Positions 8,886 to 17,875 of a DNA stretch of 58,918 nucleotides are shown here, in pieces (within the stretch, counting starts at the first letter, position 1; each line of letters begins with the position of its first letter). A program made the position numbers and the translations under genes. The notes under the pieces are model-generated. The model was not told where the DNA came from, did not search any database, and saw nothing but the letters and a program-made list of their open reading frames with translations. The stretch is from Rikenellaceae bacterium (lineage in GTDB: Bacteria; Bacteroidota; Bacteroidia; Bacteroidales; UBA932), in NCBI GenBank assembly GCA_900771005.1, contig CAAGMI010000136.1, positions 1-58,918 of the forward strand. Reading direction: 5' to 3'.

Positions 8886-8945
8886 TGCTGCCGGCGGTAT
8901 GAATGCCGTCCGTGAATTCGATACAAACAATTAAACATTTATATC

Positions 8946-10184
8946 ATGTACGTTAAAAATTCAAATTTTGTAATCTATCTGGTGCTGGCAGCATTGGTCG
9001 GATTCGGGGCAAGTTTCCTTTTCAGTGCATCAAACTCACAGAGTTCTCTTCTGAGCGGTGACATTTCAAAGGCCAACCGTTTCAATAACGTGAAAGAGGA
9101 TCCTGTTTCCTCTGTCGTAGAGGAGAAGCTTCAGAACGATGCGGATTTCTACAACCTGACAGAGAATACATATGAACTTATCGCGGCGCGTGTGGACAAT
9201 CTTGAGGACCTCACTTCAAGGACGATCGAAATCTGCGCCGATATTCCGGAATTCAAGACTGCAATCAGAAACGTTGTATCTCTCAATGCAAAGGCTTACA
9301 ATACGAAGCAGTCCCTTGCAACTGCTACCGGCGGCTTGAAGAAACTTTCGGAGGGTAAACGTGCTCCGGAGTATGAGCAGGCTTCCAGCAATGTTTTCGT
9401 TGGGTTCCAGAAGATTGAGTATCAGCTGGCTATCGGAAAGGCTTTCGTGGATGAGGCTGCTTCTTATCTTGATGGAAAGGAAGGCGAGAAGTGTGAGGCT
9501 ATAGCAGGACTTGTCGCCGAGTGGTCCATCTATTGTATGCAGGATGCTCTGTTGAACAAATCGGATAAGGACATAGCTTATTGGAACGATAAGGCAAAGG
9601 AAATGGTATCCGAGTCTTCAGCCATCGCATTGGCTTATACACCATTTGCCTCTGGCCTCAACCTTGACGGCGTAAACAGCGGCCTCAACCTTGACGGTGT
9701 AAACAGCGGCCTCAACCTTGATGGTGTAAACAGCGGCCTCAACCTTGATGGTGTAAACAGCGGCCTCAACCTTGACGGATTCGCTGGAGGATTGAATCTG
9801 GAAGAAATCGCTGCCGCCATTTCCCTTGAAGGCGTAAACAGCGGCCTCAACCTCGACGGCGTAAACAGCGGCCTCGCTCTTGACGGTACGAACGGCGGCC
9901 TTAACCTTGACGGCACAAACGGTGGCCTCAACCTCGACGGCGTAAACAGCGGCCTCAACCTCGACGGCGTAAACAGCGGCCTCAACCTCGACGGCGTAAA
10001 CAGCGGCCTCAACCTTGACGGTACAAACAGCGGCCTCAACCTTGATGGCGTAAACAGTGGCCTCAATCTTGACGGCGTGAATGGCGGCCTCAACCTTGAC
10101 CAAGTGATTGGCACTGTGTTTATGGGACTTGATCCGTCAGAAACAGGATTGAACCTTGACAAGACAGGAACAGACTGGCAGTAA
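8946..10184 (+). CDS. Membrane-anchored protein with 17 nonapeptide (SGLNLDGVN) repeats
   Basis: 412 residues, family not recognised. Residues 8-28 form a signal anchor or uncleaved signal peptide. Residues 30-230 are alpha-helical looking and rich in Ala, Glu and Lys. Residues 236-388 are 17 tandem nine-residue units of consensus SGLNLDGVN, with variants at unit 6 (GGLNLEEIA), unit 7 (AAISLEGVN) and unit 17 (GGLNLDQVI). One more TGLNLD copy occurs near the C-terminus. The regular Leu-x-Leu-Asp-Gly spacing would suit a beta-solenoid or a calcium-binding roll; that is inference. The stop TAA is followed at once by the ATG of the secreted gluzincin gene, so the two are coupled. Promoter at 8853-8885. 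It is possibly a substrate, surface ligand or inhibitor of that peptidase, or a target of the adjacent PrsW-like protease. Confidence 0.85.
   Translation: MYVKNSNFVIYLVLAALVGFGASFLFSASNSQSSLLSGDISKANRFNNVKEDPVSSVVEEKLQNDADFYNLTENTYELIAARVDNLEDLTSRTIEICADIPEFKTAIRNVVSLNAKAYNTKQSLATATGGLKKLSEGKRAPEYEQASSNVFVGFQKIEYQLAIGKAFVDEAASYLDGKEGEKCEAIAGLVAEWSIYCMQDALLNKSDKDIAYWNDKAKEMVSESSAIALAYTPFASGLNLDGVNSGLNLDGVNSGLNLDGVNSGLNLDGVNSGLNLDGFAGGLNLEEIAAAISLEGVNSGLNLDGVNSGLALDGTNGGLNLDGTNGGLNLDGVNSGLNLDGVNSGLNLDGVNSGLNLDGTNSGLNLDGVNSGLNLDGVNGGLNLDQVIGTVFMGLDPSETGLNLDKTGTDWQ
9651..10109 (+). repeat. 17 tandem 27-bp in-frame coding repeats
   Basis: The array is exactly 459 bases, 17 x 27, with no spacer. 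Each unit reads roughly GGCCTCAACCTTGACGGC plus nine more bases. Units 1-5, 8 and 11-16 are nearly identical, differing mainly at silent positions (GGC/GGT, GAC/GAT), while units 6-7 have diverged. Copy number could change by recombination without breaking the reading frame. Confidence 0.95.
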
Positions 10185-13100
10185 ATGAAAATATCGAGAA
10201 CGATCGCGGCTTTGTGCGGGCTATGGGCTATGCTCATGGCCCATAGCCGTGTTTTGGAGGCACAGACCATCTACCAGTATAAGACGGACAGCGCCACCGT
10301 ATGTTTTTTCAATAAGAACCAGTCCCAGTATATTCCCCACCTGATGAGGAAGTATCAGACTGCGAAGACACTGCACGGCCAGATATGGGGAACGGTGCCG
10401 ACTCAGGCTCCGTTCATAATGCTGACCGACTGGGAAGATGACGGAAATGCCGGTGTTAATGCTTTGCCTCATCTGTTCATACAGATAGGGATGGCTCCCC
10501 TCAACAAGTCATTCTTTACCTCGGCTAACAGTGAAAGATATGATTTCGTGTTCAAGCACGAATATACCCACGCAGTGATGGCCGACAAGGCCAATACCGT
10601 GGATGAGGGATGGCGCAGGTTTACGGGCAATAAAGTCGTACCGGACTCAAAATATCCTTTGAGTGCATTGTGGAGCTATCTTGATGCTCCGAGGTGGTAT
10701 GCTCCGAGATGGTATCACGAGGGTATAGCATGTTTCCTTGAAACCTGGCTTTCCGGTGGCGTGGGCAGGTCTCTGGGGGGATATGACGAGGCGTATTTCC
10801 GCACCCGTGTCAAGGAAGGGAAGGATTTCTATTCAGTCGTTGGACTTGAGACCGAAGGCTCCACTTCCGATGTGGATCAGGGATCGACTGCATATCTGTA
10901 CGGGACCAGGTTTATAAACTATCTTGCCCTGACTTACGGATATGACAGGCTTGTGGAATTCTACAACCGTACGGACGAGAGCGAGACTTTCTATGCGAAA
11001 CAGTTTGAAAAAGTGTATGGAAAGAACCTGCGCGATGCCTGGGCAGACTGGCAGGAATTCGAAAAAATACACCAGAATGAAAATCTGGAAAGCGTGGCCG
11101 AATATCCTCTGACGGACTTCAAAAAGATTGTCGAAAAGAATCTGGGCTCCATGTCGCCGATGATTGTCGATGAGGAAAGGAAAGTGGCGTATGCGGCTGT
11201 CAACCATCCCGGAGATTTCGCAAGAATCATCAGGATAGATATGGATGAAAGCGGCAGACAGGGGGAAAAGATAGAGAGAATAGCATATCTGGACGGGTAT
11301 AAGACGTACCAGCCTGCATATATCGCTTATGACAGGAACGGTCAGCGTCTGTTCTGGACGGACAGAAATACCAAATACAGAGGACTTGTCGTATATGATC
11401 TGGAGAAGAAGAAGGTGGAAAAGAGGTTGAAGTTCCAGAGAATGTACGATATCTGCTATGACAATGTAAACGACTGCCTGTACGGACTCCTGAGCAATCA
11501 GGGAATATGTTACCTTGTGAAATACGATTCGGCACTGGAAAAAAGGGAGGTCCTTTATACCTTCCCGTTCGGTGAAAGCGTGAGCGACCTGGACGTTTCT
11601 CACGACGGAACCCGTCTTGTAGTAGCGATTCAAGGCACAAGGGGAGAGCACACGCTGGCTATGTTCAACGTCAGTGACATAGAGGATGCCAGTCTTTCCT
11701 ATACAGCGCTCTATTCACTGGAAGACTCCAATCTGAGCCAGTTCAGATTCAGCTACGACGACAGTAAGCTGGTAGGTTTCAGCTATTATACGGGTGTACC
11801 AAATATCTGGTCATACGATATGGCTACAGGTGATTTTAACCTTGTGACCAATGTGCAGACTGGAGCTTTCGCGCCATATCTGGCATCTGATAACCTTGTC
11901 TATGCGCTGGAATATTCATCTGAGGGTATGACCCCGGTCACGTTCGAATACAAGGAGCTTCACGATGCAAACAGCGTGGAATACCTGGGCCAGAAGGTGT
12001 ATGAAGCTAACCCGCAGCTTGCTGAACTCTCCACGCTGAAAACGGACATGCCGGAGATAACTTTTGGGGAGGTCTATGACTCTGTCAGGAAATACAGTCC
12101 TTTGAAGGAAATAAAGTTTCAGGGTGTGTACCCCGACATAAGCGGATTCACTGACAGGAAGGCATGGAACAATATGACACCCGTGCTTGGGGCTCACGTT
12201 GCATTCTATGATCCTCTGTCATTGTTCTCCATCAATCTGTTCGTCGGCGCTTCACCATGGAGCAACAATGACTGGAAAAACCGTTTCCATGCGAGCGCGG
12301 ACATAAAGTACAACAGGTGGACATTCAATGCTGCCTGGAACCCTGCGAATTTCTATGACCTGTTCGGTCCGAGGAGGGCTTCCAGAAAAGGATATAGCAT
12401 ATCCCTCGCATATGATTACAAGAATCAGCTGCAGACACCGTTCACCTGGCAGTGGGGCGGATCCATAGCTCATTACGGAGATATGGATGCTCTCCCTCTG
12501 TATCAGGAAATCGAGGTTGACGAAGGGATCACTTCTTTCCAGACTGCCGCCGCCTATATCAAGGGAGGCAAGGTCAGGGGAACCATCGGCGCCATTGAGG
12601 CCGAACAGGGATACCGCTTCTCGGCCAGTGCCTATACATATCTTGCTGACGGCAAATTTTTCCCGTCAATAGACATTTCAGGCGATCTCGGATTCCTTCT
12701 TCCTGTGGGTGAACACAATGCTTTCTGGTTGAAAGGAGCTGCCGGTCAGTCTTTCGGTGACAGTAATTCCGCCCTGGGCAATTCATATTTCGGAGGTTTC
12801 CGAAACAATTATGTCGATAACGGGGACATTAACAGATACCGTACGGCCAGTGCTTTTCCTGGCGCACGGATCGACCAGATAGCAGCTCACAATTATGCCA
12901 AGCTGACAGGGGAAATAGATTTCCACCCTATAAGGTTTGAAAATTTCGGAGCGCTTCAGTGCTATCCGAACTATATACAGTTCTGCCTGTTCGGCAATGA
13001 TCTTATGACAAATTACTGGGGTGTCCGGGATCTTGAAAAAGCGAACTATGTCAGTGTGGGAGCCCAGATGAACGTGCAGATGGTCTTCTTTACTCATATG

Positions 13101-13187
13101 AAAACCACTCTGTCATTCGGGTATGCAAGAGCCTGGGGAAATGGTCTGAATCAGGGCGAATTCATGGTATCCCTCAAATTACTGTAG
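10185..13187 (+). CDS. Secreted gluzincin (peptidase MA-like) with beta-propeller and C-terminal barrel-like region
   Basis: 1000 residues. A signal peptide ends near residue 26 (VLEAQ). The zinc site is HEYTH (His125, Glu126, His129), with HEGIACFLE (Glu179 or Glu185 as third ligand) about 50 residues later, the layout of peptidase MA/gluzincins. Residues about 315-620 look like a TolB/WD-type beta-propeller with repeated YDxxxQRLFW- and SHDGTRLVV-like strands. The last 350 residues alternate aromatic strands and end in MVSLKLL, like an outer-membrane barrel. The protein could thus be a peptidase exposed on or held in the outer membrane. It starts directly after the stop of the repeat-protein gene (TAAATG) and is the last gene of that operon. 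A substrate is not evident. Confidence 0.83.
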   Translation: MKISRTIAALCGLWAMLMAHSRVLEAQTIYQYKTDSATVCFFNKNQSQYIPHLMRKYQTAKTLHGQIWGTVPTQAPFIMLTDWEDDGNAGVNALPHLFIQIGMAPLNKSFFTSANSERYDFVFKHEYTHAVMADKANTVDEGWRRFTGNKVVPDSKYPLSALWSYLDAPRWYAPRWYHEGIACFLETWLSGGVGRSLGGYDEAYFRTRVKEGKDFYSVVGLETEGSTSDVDQGSTAYLYGTRFINYLALTYGYDRLVEFYNRTDESETFYAKQFEKVYGKNLRDAWADWQEFEKIHQNENLESVAEYPLTDFKKIVEKNLGSMSPMIVDEERKVAYAAVNHPGDFARIIRIDMDESGRQGEKIERIAYLDGYKTYQPAYIAYDRNGQRLFWTDRNTKYRGLVVYDLEKKKVEKRLKFQRMYDICYDNVNDCLYGLLSNQGICYLVKYDSALEKREVLYTFPFGESVSDLDVSHDGTRLVVAIQGTRGEHTLAMFNVSDIEDASLSYTALYSLEDSNLSQFRFSYDDSKLVGFSYYTGVPNIWSYDMATGDFNLVTNVQTGAFAPYLASDNLVYALEYSSEGMTPVTFEYKELHDANSVEYLGQKVYEANPQLAELSTLKTDMPEITFGEVYDSVRKYSPLKEIKFQGVYPDISGFTDRKAWNNMTPVLGAHVAFYDPLSLFSINLFVGASPWSNNDWKNRFHASADIKYNRWTFNAAWNPANFYDLFGPRRASRKGYSISLAYDYKNQLQTPFTWQWGGSIAHYGDMDALPLYQEIEVDEGITSFQTAAAYIKGGKVRGTIGAIEAEQGYRFSASAYTYLADGKFFPSIDISGDLGFLLPVGEHNAFWLKGAAGQSFGDSNSALGNSYFGGFRNNYVDNGDINRYRTASAFPGARIDQIAAHNYAKLTGEIDFHPIRFENFGALQCYPNYIQFCLFGNDLMTNYWGVRDLEKANYVSVGAQMNVQMVFFTHMKTTLSFGYARAWGNGLNQGEFMVSLKLL

Positions 13188-13215
13188 CGAAATAGAAAAT
13201 TATTTCGTAATTTTG
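13188..13215 (+). promoter_or_regulatory. Rubrerythrin promoter -7 box with adjoining inverted repeat
   Basis: TAATTTTG (13208-13215) fits TAnnTTTG. Directly upstream is a perfect inverted repeat, CGAAATA-N6-TATTTCG (13188-13207), where a repressor or activator could bind between the -33 and -7 boxes. The -33 box is weak. The 5' leader is about 45 bases. Confidence 0.5.
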
Positions 13216-13260
13216 AATGATTTAAAATTAACAAATCTCAATAAATCAAAATAACAGTAT

Positions 13261-13800
13261 ATGGCAAACAAGTATGCCGGTACCCAGACCGAGAAAAATC
13301 TGGAAGCTGCATTCGCAGGTGAGTCTCAGGCTCGCAACAAGTACACTTATTTCGCATCAAAGGCAAAGAAGGAGGGCTATGAGCAGATAGCTGAATTGTT
13401 CCTCAAGACTGCAGACAACGAGAAGGAGCACGCAAAGCTCTGGTTCAAGGAACTCGAAGGAATCGGAGATACAGCTCAGAATCTTGCCGCTGCCGCTGCC
13501 GGAGAGAACTATGAGTGGACGGATATGTATGAGGGTTTTGCAAAGACGGCGGAAGCTGAGGGCTTCACTGCGCTGGCAGCCAAGTTCCGTCTTGTCGCAG
13601 CCATTGAGAAGCGCCACGAGGAACGCTATCGCGCCCTTCTCAAGAACATTGAGACAGCCGAGGTGTTCAAGAAGTCCAGCGTCAAGGTATGGGAATGCCG
13701 CAACTGCGGTCATATCGTGGTAGGTGAGTCTGCTCCTGAGGTTTGCCCTACCTGTGCGCATCCACAGAGCTACTTCGAACTGCATACGGATAATTTCTAG
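13261..13800 (+). CDS. rbr: Rubrerythrin
   Basis: 179 residues, close to the usual size. The N-terminal ferritin-like four-helix domain (1-140) contains the di-iron ligand segments AGESQARNKY, DNEKEHAKLW and EKRHEERYRALL. A C-terminal rubredoxin-like domain has WECRNCGHI and CPTCAHPQSYF, giving four cysteines for one iron. It reduces hydrogen peroxide in the cytoplasm of anaerobes, receiving electrons through its own rubredoxin domain. Monocistronic: the promoter is at 13208-13215 and a strong terminator lies at 13825-13851. Confidence 0.97.
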   Translation: MANKYAGTQTEKNLEAAFAGESQARNKYTYFASKAKKEGYEQIAELFLKTADNEKEHAKLWFKELEGIGDTAQNLAAAAAGENYEWTDMYEGFAKTAEAEGFTALAAKFRLVAAIEKRHEERYRALLKNIETAEVFKKSSVKVWECRNCGHIVVGESAPEVCPTCAHPQSYFELHTDNF

Positions 13801-13824
13801 AATAAACATATGCAATAAATGCGG

Positions 13825-13851
13825 GGGCCGTTTTGAGACGGCCCTTTTTTT
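13825..13851 (+). terminator. Rubrerythrin terminator
   Basis: GGGCCGT (13825-13831) pairs with ACGGCCC (13838-13844) around a 6-base loop, followed by seven T. It overlaps the -33 region of the next promoter. Confidence 0.92.
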
Positions 13852-13862
13852 GCTTATTTTTG
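13832..13862 (+). promoter_or_regulatory. Promoter of the ugd-uvrA-glycosyltransferase operon
   Basis: TTTG (13832-13835, in the loop of the rubrerythrin terminator), a 19-base spacer and TATTTTTG (13855-13862). The ATG at 13869 follows after six bases, so the transcript is nearly leaderless. Confidence 0.7.
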
Positions 13863-13868
13863 CGTAAT

Positions 13869-15101
13869 ATGAAAGTAGCAGTTGCAGGTACAGGTTACGT
13901 CGGAATGTCCATAGCGACACTCCTCTCGCAGCATCATCACGTCACGGCGGTTGATGTCGTTCCCGAAAAAGTTGAGAAAATAAACAGGAAGGAGTCTCCC
14001 ATCCAGGATGAGTATATAGAAAAATACCTTTCGGAGAAGGAACTGGACCTTACGGCCACCCTTGACGGCGCTTCTGCGTACAGGGATGCGGAATTCGTCG
14101 TCATTGCGGCTCCGACCAATTATGATCCGCAGAAGAATTTCTTCGATACGACCCACGTCGAAGAGGTCATCGAACTTGTGCTTTCCGTGAATCCGGGTGC
14201 GGTTATGGTGATAAAGTCCACAATCCCCGTCGGTTATACGAAATCCGTCCAGGGGAAATACCCTGAAGCGAAAATCATTTTTTCTCCCGAGTTTCTGAGG
14301 GAAAGCAAGGCTCTTTATGACAACCTCCATCCGAGCAGAATCATTGTGGGGAGGCCTTCAGACAGTCCTGAACTTGTGCAAGCTGCTGAAAAGTTCGCTG
14401 CGATCCTGAAAGAGGGAGCTCTCGATCCCGACGTCCCGGTACTGTTTATGGGCACGACGGAAGCTGAGGCGGTCAAGCTTTTTGCAAACACGTATCTGGC
14501 GCTGCGCGTCAGTTTCTTCAATGAGCTTGACACATATGCGGAGGTGAAGGGCTTGGATGCGAAGTCGATTATTGACGGTGTAGGGCTTGATCCCCGTATC
14601 GGACAGCACTACAACAACCCGTCGTTCGGATATGGAGGGTATTGTCTCCCCAAGGACACTAAGCAGCTTCTCGCCAATTTCCAGGATGTCCCGGAAAATC
14701 TTATCGAGGCTATCGTGAACTCGAACCGTACCCGCAAGGATTTCATAGCCTGCCAGGTGCTCAGCCGCGCAGGTTATTATAACGAAACCGATGGGTGGCG
14801 CCAGGACGTTGACAAGGAAACCACGGTCGGCGTGTACCGCCTTACCATGAAATCAAATTCCGACAATTTCCGCCAGTCCAGCATACAGGGAGTGATGAAG
14901 CGTATCAAGGCAAAGGGAGTGAACGTCATCGTCTACGAACCTTCGCTTGAAAACGGAACGAATTTCTTCGGAAGCGAAGTCGTGAACGACCTTTCTGAAT
15001 TCAAGCGCCGTTCAAGCGCAATCATAGCCAACAGGTATGACAGTGTGCTTGACGATGTCAAGGACAAGGTTTACACGAGAGATATTTTCAAGAGAGACTA
15101 A
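13869..15101 (+). CDS. ugd: UDP-glucose/UDP-sugar 6-dehydrogenase
   Basis: 410 residues from the ATG at 13869; an in-frame upstream ATG lies inside the terminator and promoter and is rejected. The N-terminal Rossmann fold has GTGYVG (residues 7-12). VIAAPTN and STIPVGYT follow in the nucleotide-binding half. The active-site loop GYGGYCLPKDT carries the catalytic cysteine, and an SPEFLRE-type segment is present. The enzyme oxidises UDP-glucose to UDP-glucuronate with two NAD+ in the cytoplasm, a precursor for capsule or exopolysaccharide. Length and motifs fit the shorter bacterial Ugd class. Its stop overlaps the uvrA start by one base, and glycosyltransferases follow further on, which suits polysaccharide synthesis. 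Confidence 0.93.
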   Translation: MKVAVAGTGYVGMSIATLLSQHHHVTAVDVVPEKVEKINRKESPIQDEYIEKYLSEKELDLTATLDGASAYRDAEFVVIAAPTNYDPQKNFFDTTHVEEVIELVLSVNPGAVMVIKSTIPVGYTKSVQGKYPEAKIIFSPEFLRESKALYDNLHPSRIIVGRPSDSPELVQAAEKFAAILKEGALDPDVPVLFMGTTEAEAVKLFANTYLALRVSFFNELDTYAEVKGLDAKSIIDGVGLDPRIGQHYNNPSFGYGGYCLPKDTKQLLANFQDVPENLIEAIVNSNRTRKDFIACQVLSRAGYYNETDGWRQDVDKETTVGVYRLTMKSNSDNFRQSSIQGVMKRIKAKGVNVIVYEPSLENGTNFFGSEVVNDLSEFKRRSSAIIANRYDSVLDDVKDKVYTRDIFKRD

Positions 15102-17875
15102 TGATAACCATCAGGGGTGCGAGGGTAAACAATCTCAAGAATGTCAATCTCGAGATACCCCGGGGAAAGTTCGTGGTCATCACGGGTGTCTCCGGGAGCG
15201 GGAAGTCTTCGCTTGCCTTTGATACTTTGTTCGCCGAAGGCCAGAGGCGTTTTGCGGAGAGCCTGTCTTCCTACGCCAGGCAGTTCCTGGGCCGTATGTC
15301 CAAGCCTGATGTGGATTTCATAGACGGCATACCTCCTGCAGTGGCCATAGAGCAGCAGGTCAATTCCAAAAATCCCCGTTCCACTGTTGCCACAACCACA
15401 GAAATATATGATTTCCTGCGGCTGGTGTTTGCCAGGATAGGGCGCACGTTCTCCCCGGTATCCGGGAAAGAGGTGCGTCGGGATACGGTAAACGATGTCC
15501 TCAATTATATCTCAGGCCTGGAAGGCAGTTGCTTTATCCTTTCGGACGTGAGATGGGACCAGAGGGATGACAAGGTCGAACTGCTGCTCGGATTGAAGGA
15601 ATCGGGCTATAACAGACTTTTGTGCGACGGGAAGCCGGTCAGGATAGATGAAGTACTCCGGATGGACGGGCATTATCCTTCCGATGTGAAACTTCTTGTC
15701 GACAGGGTCTCGCTGCCGGGGGACAGGGACAGAATCATCAATTCCGTCAATGATGCTTTTTCCAGGGGCGGCGGCCGTATGACAGTATGGCAGGATGGCG
15801 CTTTTAAAGAGTTCTGCGAACTGTTTGAAATGGACGGAATGGAATTCGCCGTTCCTGACGAATATATGTTCAGTTTCAACTCTCCGCTCGGAGCATGTCC
15901 CGTGTGCGGCGGGCTGGGAAAGATCATCGGTATAAGTGAAGACCTTGTCGTGCCTGACAAGACGAAGAGCATATATGACGGCGCCATTGCATGCTGGAGA
16001 GGTGAGAAGATGGGATGGTTCAAAGACCATCTTATCGAAGTGGCGGACAAATACGGTATCCCGATCTTCACCCCGTATTGTGAATTGGACCGCAAAGTCA
16101 GGGATCTCATATGGGAAGGGGAGAGACCGGCTGAAGGTGAGAGCTACGATGAGAACCCGACCCGTCTCGTCGGGATCAATGAGTTTTTCGAATGGGTCGA
16201 AACGCAGAAATACAAGATTCAGTTCAAGTATATGCTTTCCCGTTTCAGCGGGAGGGCGGAATGTCACGAATGCCACGGAAGCAGGTTGCGGAAGGATGCT
16301 CTGTATGTAAAAGTTGGGGGGAAGAACATTGATGAACTCCTTTCGATGAATGTGGAGCAGCTGCTTGACTTCTTCGGGCATCTCGAGCTGACGGACAATG
16401 AAAGGACGGTGGTGGACGAACCTGTATCCGAAATAGTGAGCAGGCTTCATTGCATTCAGGATGTGGGCCTCGGATATCTGACGATGAACCGTAACTGCAA
16501 CACCTTGTCGGGCGGCGAGACGCAGAGGATAAACCTTGTGACCGCATTGGGCTCAAGCCTCGTCGGCTCGATGTATATTCTGGATGAACCTTCCATAGGA
16601 TTGCATTCGAGGGATACCGAGAGACTGATAGAAGTCCTGCGGCGTTTGCGTGACCTCGGGAATACCGTCATTGTCGTCGAACATGACGAGGAAATAATAC
16701 GTGCGGCGGACCTGCTGATAGATATGGGACCTATGGCGGGTGTGTATGGGGGAGAAATAGTGTATGAAGGGGTTGTCGGAAAGGATTCCGACAAGGCGGG
16801 GAAGTCCTTGACCCTCAAGTACCTTTCCGGGGACATTAAACGTTATGTCAGGGAACGTCGTGACTGGCATTATTATATTTCCGTGAACGGTGCGAAGGAG
16901 CATAATCTGAAGGATATTGATGTACGGTTCCCTTTGGGAGTGCTGACGGTTGTGACGGGAGTGTCCGGGTCCGGCAAGTCATCCCTTGTAGGTGATATCC
17001 TTTACCCTGCGATGTACAGGTATCTGCACGAATCTGGGGACCTCCCGGGTGTTTTCAAAGGCCTGGGTGGCAATCTTGACCGCATACAGAGGGTGGAATA
17101 CGTGGATCAGAATCCTATCGGAAGAAGTTCCAGGTCAAATGCAGTCACCTATCTCAAGGCTTATGATGACATCCGCGAACTGATGTCTCAGCAGCAGTAT
17201 GCGAAGATAAACGGATACGGACCTCAGTTCTTCAGCTTCAATACGGAAGGCGGACGCTGCCCTGAATGTCAGGGAGACGGAGTCGTCACCATTGAGATGC
17301 AGTTTATGGCGGACGTCACCATGGTTTGCGAGGAATGCAGAGGGAAAAGGTTCAAGCCTGATATCCTTGAGGTCAGATACCGTGACAAGAATATTGACGA
17401 CATACTTAATATGAGCGTTGAGGAGGCTGTGGCCTTTTTCTCTGAAGGGGAGGAGCCGCTTGCCAAATCCATAGCCGGAAAACTGCAGCCGCTTCTGGAT
17501 GTCGGTCTCGGGTATATAAAGCTCGGGCAGAGCAGTTCAACCCTTTCCGGAGGAGAGAGTCAGAGGATAAAGCTGGCATATTTCCTCTCCCTGAGCGGCA
17601 GGGACAAGAAGGGTGAGAAAATAATGTTTATATTTGACGAGCCTACGACCGGCTTGCATTTCTTTGACGTTGAGAAACTTCTGAAGTCTTTCGACAAGTT
17701 GCTTTCACAGGGGCACAGTCTTGTGGTAGTGGAGCATAATCCGAACGTGATTCGGAGCGCCGATTGGATTATCGACCTGGGTCCGGATGCCGGAGACAAG
17801 GGAGGAAGTGTCGTCTTTGAGGGGACGCCGGAAGATTTGAAGAAGGCGGATACATTTACAGCCAGATATATATGA
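15101..17875 (+). CDS. uvrA: UvrABC excinuclease subunit A
   Basis: 924 residues, close to standard length. There are two ABC ATPase modules. The first has Walker A GVSGSGKSS (about 29-37), the signature LSGGETQRINL and LDEPSIGLHSRD. The second has Walker A GVSGSGKSS (about 620-628), the signature LSGGESQRIKL and DEPTTGLHFFD. Zinc-finger cysteines appear as CPVCGGLG, CHECHGSRL and CPECQGDG...CEECRGKRF. UvrA dimers find bulky DNA lesions and load UvrB for nucleotide excision repair. The GFVSTVATTTE-like UvrB-interaction region is present as STVATTTEIYDF. It is placed inside a polysaccharide gene string: one-base overlap with ugd and four-base overlap (ATGA) with the next glycosyltransferase, so it is cotranscribed with genes unrelated to repair. 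Confidence 0.97.
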   Translation: MITIRGARVNNLKNVNLEIPRGKFVVITGVSGSGKSSLAFDTLFAEGQRRFAESLSSYARQFLGRMSKPDVDFIDGIPPAVAIEQQVNSKNPRSTVATTTEIYDFLRLVFARIGRTFSPVSGKEVRRDTVNDVLNYISGLEGSCFILSDVRWDQRDDKVELLLGLKESGYNRLLCDGKPVRIDEVLRMDGHYPSDVKLLVDRVSLPGDRDRIINSVNDAFSRGGGRMTVWQDGAFKEFCELFEMDGMEFAVPDEYMFSFNSPLGACPVCGGLGKIIGISEDLVVPDKTKSIYDGAIACWRGEKMGWFKDHLIEVADKYGIPIFTPYCELDRKVRDLIWEGERPAEGESYDENPTRLVGINEFFEWVETQKYKIQFKYMLSRFSGRAECHECHGSRLRKDALYVKVGGKNIDELLSMNVEQLLDFFGHLELTDNERTVVDEPVSEIVSRLHCIQDVGLGYLTMNRNCNTLSGGETQRINLVTALGSSLVGSMYILDEPSIGLHSRDTERLIEVLRRLRDLGNTVIVVEHDEEIIRAADLLIDMGPMAGVYGGEIVYEGVVGKDSDKAGKSLTLKYLSGDIKRYVRERRDWHYYISVNGAKEHNLKDIDVRFPLGVLTVVTGVSGSGKSSLVGDILYPAMYRYLHESGDLPGVFKGLGGNLDRIQRVEYVDQNPIGRSSRSNAVTYLKAYDDIRELMSQQQYAKINGYGPQFFSFNTEGGRCPECQGDGVVTIEMQFMADVTMVCEECRGKRFKPDILEVRYRDKNIDDILNMSVEEAVAFFSEGEEPLAKSIAGKLQPLLDVGLGYIKLGQSSSTLSGGESQRIKLAYFLSLSGRDKKGEKIMFIFDEPTTGLHFFDVEKLLKSFDKLLSQGHSLVVVEHNPNVIRSADWIIDLGPDAGDKGGSVVFEGTPEDLKKADTFTARYI

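Noticed and set aside
8800..8945. Riboswitch or structured leader before the repeat-protein gene
   Set aside because: Only a weak imperfect hairpin near 8890-8910 is seen, too short to support a known class.
9651..10109. CRISPR array
   Set aside because: The repeats are contiguous without spacers and encode a protein in frame.
9618..10270. Two long minus-strand open frames across the repeat array
   Set aside because: They exist only because the 27-bp coding repeat is open in other frames; no start signal or coherent protein beyond the repeat is present.
13833..13868. Upstream ATG extending the UDP-glucose dehydrogenase by 12 residues
   Set aside because: It lies in the rubrerythrin terminator and upstream of the -7 box, and it would precede the Rossmann-fold start with a non-family sequence.
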